Below, in pieces: positions 34,531 through 36,958 of a stretch of 36,958 nucleotides of DNA. Position 1 is the stretch's first letter. Every line of letters starts with the position of its first letter. The position numbers and the translations under genes were made by a program. The notes beneath the pieces were generated by a model. The model was not told where the DNA came from. It saw nothing but the letters and a program-made list of their open reading frames with translations, and did no database searches. This DNA is from Segetibacter koreensis DSM 18137 (GTDB taxonomy: Bacteria > Bacteroidota > Bacteroidia > Chitinophagales > Chitinophagaceae): assembly GCF_000374045.1 (NCBI RefSeq), contig NZ_KB893326.1, positions 1,021-37,978 on the forward strand. The letters run 5' to 3'.

Positions 34531-35841
34531 ATGCCATTAAAAGCTAACCTTGAGTTTATGAACGAGCAATCGCCCCCTATTAATCCTGTTGGCCGCATAC
34601 TTACTGCAAGCCTTATAGGAACTACTATTGAATTCTTTGATTTTTATATATACGCTACCGCTGCTGTACTCGTTTTTCCGAAGCTTTTCTTTCCTACTGC
34701 CGATGCAACCTCATCAACACTGCAATCTCTGGCGACGTTTGCGCTTGCCTTTTTTGCGAGGCCGTTAGGAGCAGCGATATTTGGACATTTCGGCGACCGT
34801 AAGGGCCGGAAAGCAACCCTGGTAGCAGCATTAATGACAATGGGACCGTCAACTGTTGCCATCGGGCTTTTGCCTGGTTATAATTCAATTGGTATTGCCG
34901 CTCCCATATTGTTGGCGCTATTTAGATTTGGACAAGGACTTGGGCTTGGTGGAGAATGGGGTGGCGCAGTGCTGCTGGCAACGGAAAATGCGCCTGCACA
35001 TAAGAAGGCGTGGTATGGTATGTTTCCTCAACTTGGAGCTCCAATCGGATTTCTTTTGTCTACCGGAATATTCTTCACCTTAAGCAAAGTTCTGAGTGAT
35101 GCAGATTTTCTTTCGTACGGTTGGAGAATACCGTTTATTGCGAGCGCTGTATTAGTATGGCTGGGCTTATTTGTCCGTCTTAAAATTACCGAAACACCCG
35201 AATTTTTAAAGGTTATCAATACGAAAACTCGGGTCAAAGTACCGGTTGTAGAAGTCTTTTCGAGAAACACAAAGGCCATTTCACTTGGTACATTGGCAAC
35301 CGTTACAACCTTTTTGTTGTTTTACCTGATGACTGTATTTACGCTAAGTTGGGGAACTAATACATTGCATTATTCAAAAGCTAATTTCTTAATAATGCAA
35401 ATGATCTCGATGCTATTCTTTGCTATCGGGATACCACTATCGGCATATATTGCTGACCTGCAAGGTCATAACAAAATGCTCCTCATTGCAACGATCGCTA
35501 TTATATTTTTCGGCCTTGCTTTTGCTCCATTATTTACAACTGGTAGCCTCGTAATTACTGCCACATTTTTATCGTTGGGAATGTTTTTGATGGGCTTAAC
35601 TTATGGACCTATCGGCACTGCTTTAGCTGAGATATTTCCACCATCTGTTCGTTATACCGGCGCATCGTTAGCCTTTACATTGGCAGGCATTTTAGGTGCC
35701 TCGCTTACACCATATCTTGCTACAATGCTTGCCACAAAATATGGTCTTCCATATGTCGGGTACTTTCTTGCGTTGACTGCTATTATTACCTTATTTGCAT
35801 TGCTCGGTGCACGGCCGCTTATGAAATCTTCTGCCAAATGA
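34531..35841 (+). CDS. MFS transporter of the metabolite:H+ symporter (MHS) family
   Basis: A 436-residue, 12-helix permease of the shikimate/alpha-ketoglutarate/proline symporter group. Signature segments: ASLIGTTIEFFDFYIYATAA in helix 1, FFARPLGAAIFGHFGDRKGRK in the 2-3 loop, and FGQGLGLGGEWGGAVLLATE in helix 4, all characteristic of MHS proteins. ATG 34531 is chosen because GGAG lies six bases upstream; an in-frame GTG at 34519 and ATG 34558 are alternatives. It probably imports an organic or sugar acid used by the adjacent dehydrogenase/epimerase. Nothing in the sequence fixes the substrate. Confidence 0.92.
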   Translation: MPLKANLEFMNEQSPPINPVGRILTASLIGTTIEFFDFYIYATAAVLVFPKLFFPTADATSSTLQSLATFALAFFARPLGAAIFGHFGDRKGRKATLVAALMTMGPSTVAIGLLPGYNSIGIAAPILLALFRFGQGLGLGGEWGGAVLLATENAPAHKKAWYGMFPQLGAPIGFLLSTGIFFTLSKVLSDADFLSYGWRIPFIASAVLVWLGLFVRLKITETPEFLKVINTKTRVKVPVVEVFSRNTKAISLGTLATVTTFLLFYLMTVFTLSWGTNTLHYSKANFLIMQMISMLFFAIGIPLSAYIADLQGHNKMLLIATIAIIFFGLAFAPLFTTGSLVITATFLSLGMFLMGLTYGPIGTALAEIFPPSVRYTGASLAFTLAGILGASLTPYLATMLATKYGLPYVGYFLALTAIITLFALLGARPLMKSSAK

Positions 35842-36175
35842 AACTCGTAATACTCTATTAACGGAAAATATTAATCTGGTTCCATGAGCTGTTCGTACTT
35901 GCCACTGTTATGAGATGAAAAAGAACCGCGTCTTTCTGAAGTAGACTGAAAATTAGAAGCAGTTTGGGATCATTCTACTGGCAACTGCATTTATTCATTT
36001 ACTATAAAAGTCTAATACCAGCACATGTATCTTCGGCGTCAACCTCTTTACTTTGCTTATTTCCTGTTATAAAAACTCCTCCACCTTTTTATAGACCATC
36101 AGCGTTGTAATATGGTCATAGCGCTCCTCTTCCGATCTACTTTATCATTTATGAGTGGCTGAGACTGTGACAAAA
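35842..36175. other. Intergenic gap holding repeat copy B and an adapter-like 12-mer
   Basis: Convergent 3' ends flank this gap of 334 bp. It holds repeat copy B (35968-36021) and, at 36127-36138, CTCTTCCGATCT, identical to the last 12 bases of common Illumina adapters. No reading frame with family signatures is seen. The contig could be artificially joined here. Confidence 0.5.
35968..36021 (+). repeat. Degenerate dispersed repeat, copy B
   Basis: Begins GATCATTCTACTGGCAACTG and aligns with 32137-32189 over about 54 bp with one gap. The flanks do not match, and the 16-bp hairpin preceding copy A is absent here. Confidence 0.5.
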
Positions 36176-36958
36176 TCATAATTGTTTCTTCCTGCCACCA
36201 ATGTTGGGCAAAAAGCCTGTGAGCAGGCCAATTAATGGTAAGAATGAACAAACTTTAAAAACATTTTGAATACTTGTATGATCTGCAAGCATGCCCAGTA
36301 AAGCAGAACCTAATCCGCCCATTCCAAAAGCAAATCCAAAGAATAGCCCGGCTACAGTACCAACTTTACCCGGAATCAGTTCCTGCGCATATACAAGAAT
36401 GGCAGAAAAGGCAGATGCAAGAATAAAACCAATAAAGACAGTTAAGACGCTCGTCCAAAATAACGAAACATAGGGTAATAATATCGTAAAAGGAGCCGCC
36501 CCTAAAATCGAAAACCAAATGATATACTTGCGCCCAAAGCGATCGCCGAGCGGACCTCCCAACAATGTTCCGGCTGCAACAGAAAATAAAAACACAAAAA
36601 GGTACACCTGGGAATTTTGTACCGAGATATGAAACTTATCTAATAAGTAAAAAGTATAATAGTTTGTGATGCATGACAGGTAAAAGTATTTTGAAAAAAT
36701 CAGCACAAGCAAAATAATGACCGCTCCGGTAACCCGTCCTTTAGACAATCCTACGGTAGCGGCCCCGTTGCGCGAACGCTTCCCTTTAATACGATACATA
36801 TTCCGGCTATACCATTTACCAACGGCGATCAGCAGGCCTATTGCAAGCAAAGCCAGCAGAGAGAACCATAAAATAGAAATTTGACCGTAGGGAATAATGA
36901 TGGCAGCGGCCAGTAACGGACCTATTGCGCTGCCTGCATTCCCACCAACCTGGAAGAT
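36176..36958 (-). CDS. MFS transporter, fosmidomycin-resistance-like (partial, runs off the window)
   Basis: The minus-strand frame is open from the window's right edge to TAA at 36176, giving 260 residues of a larger protein. The edge begins FQVGGNAGSAIGPLLAAAII, the helix 4 motif of Fsr-type transporters, which export small molecules. Helices continue through SVAAGTLLGGPLGDRFGRKYI, which contains the second MFS G-x-L-x-D-R-x-G-R-K signature in the central loop of the C-terminal half, to LPLIGLLTGFLPNI. No ATG is needed inside the window. Convergent with the MHS gene. Confidence 0.85.
   Translation of the reverse strand: MFQVGGNAGSAIGPLLAAAIIIPYGQISILWFSLLALLAIGLLIAVGKWYSRNMYRIKGKRSRNGAATVGLSKGRVTGAVIILLVLIFSKYFYLSCITNYYTFYLLDKFHISVQNSQVYLFVFLFSVAAGTLLGGPLGDRFGRKYIIWFSILGAAPFTILLPYVSLFWTSVLTVFIGFILASAFSAILVYAQELIPGKVGTVAGLFFGFAFGMGGLGSALLGMLADHTSIQNVFKVCSFLPLIGLLTGFLPNIGGRKKQL

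Noticed and set aside
1-36958. CRISPR arrays, tRNA or rRNA genes, and integrase/attachment sites
   Set aside because: I found no regularly spaced repeats, no cloverleaf-like or rRNA segments and no integrase gene by reading both strands; a computed search would be needed to exclude short RNA genes.

Overview
The window looks like a chromosomal piece of a Bacteroidota bacterium, most likely Chitinophagaceae-like. Pointers are a type IX secretion C-terminal sorting tail at the left edge, a TonB-dependent receptor with a CarboxypepD_reg-like N-terminus paired with a DUF4249 lipoprotein, weak Shine-Dalgarno signals and AT-rich intergenic DNA. The genus is inference, because no rRNA, tRNA or marker gene is present.

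Layout. 1-108 is the tail of a secreted protein. 318-1075 and 31184-31979 are two decayed IS6-family insertion sequences in the same orientation, bracketing about 30 kb. Inside, from left to right: a LamG lipoprotein pseudogene and an HtrA/Deg protease (minus strand); a seven-gene minus-strand block read from 14541 to 4053 (TPP enzyme, enolase-superfamily enzyme, FAD/Fe-S 2-hydroxy-acid dehydrogenase-like protein, PPC/DUF296 protein, Anabaena sensory rhodopsin transducer-like protein, GT4 glycosyltransferase, glycogen-debranching enzyme); a CBM48 protein; a seven-gene minus-strand respiratory operon from 21635 to 15396 (caa3-type oxidase subunits II, I and III, CtaG, a small two-helix subunit, Rieske protein, and a cytochrome b fused to cytochrome c). 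Divergent from it are a truncated SDR, a GH15 glucoamylase/trehalase and a DUF2231-Rieske fusion. A decayed stretch follows (VKOR-like and AraC remnants), then a 36-residue peptide with nine cysteines followed by a GNAT acetyltransferase with a cysteine-rich tail, then the TonB receptor/DUF4249 pair.

Right of the second IS are an SDR dehydrogenase, a divergent NAD-dependent epimerase plus MHS-family transporter, and an edge-truncated MFS transporter. A 16-bp perfect hairpin and a degenerate repeat of about 54 bp (32137 and 35968) lie in the intergenic DNA, and 36127-36138 matches the end of an Illumina adapter, so that junction needs checking.

How the genes may work together (inference). The bracketed region combines alpha-glucan or trehalose turnover (debranching enzyme, GT4, GH15, CBM48), 2-oxo- and hydroxy-acid oxidation (TPP enzyme, enolase-superfamily enzyme, FAD/Fe-S protein) and a quinol-oxidising bc-caa3 chain able to take those electrons. 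A tandem TCTAAT direct-repeat motif with 11-bp spacing occurs near the start of three of these transcription units and could be a shared operator. The most notable points are the compact b6-type bc complex plus caa3 oxidase operon, the shared operator candidate, the rhodopsin-less ASRT gene in a carbohydrate operon, and the Cys-rich peptide/GNAT pair.
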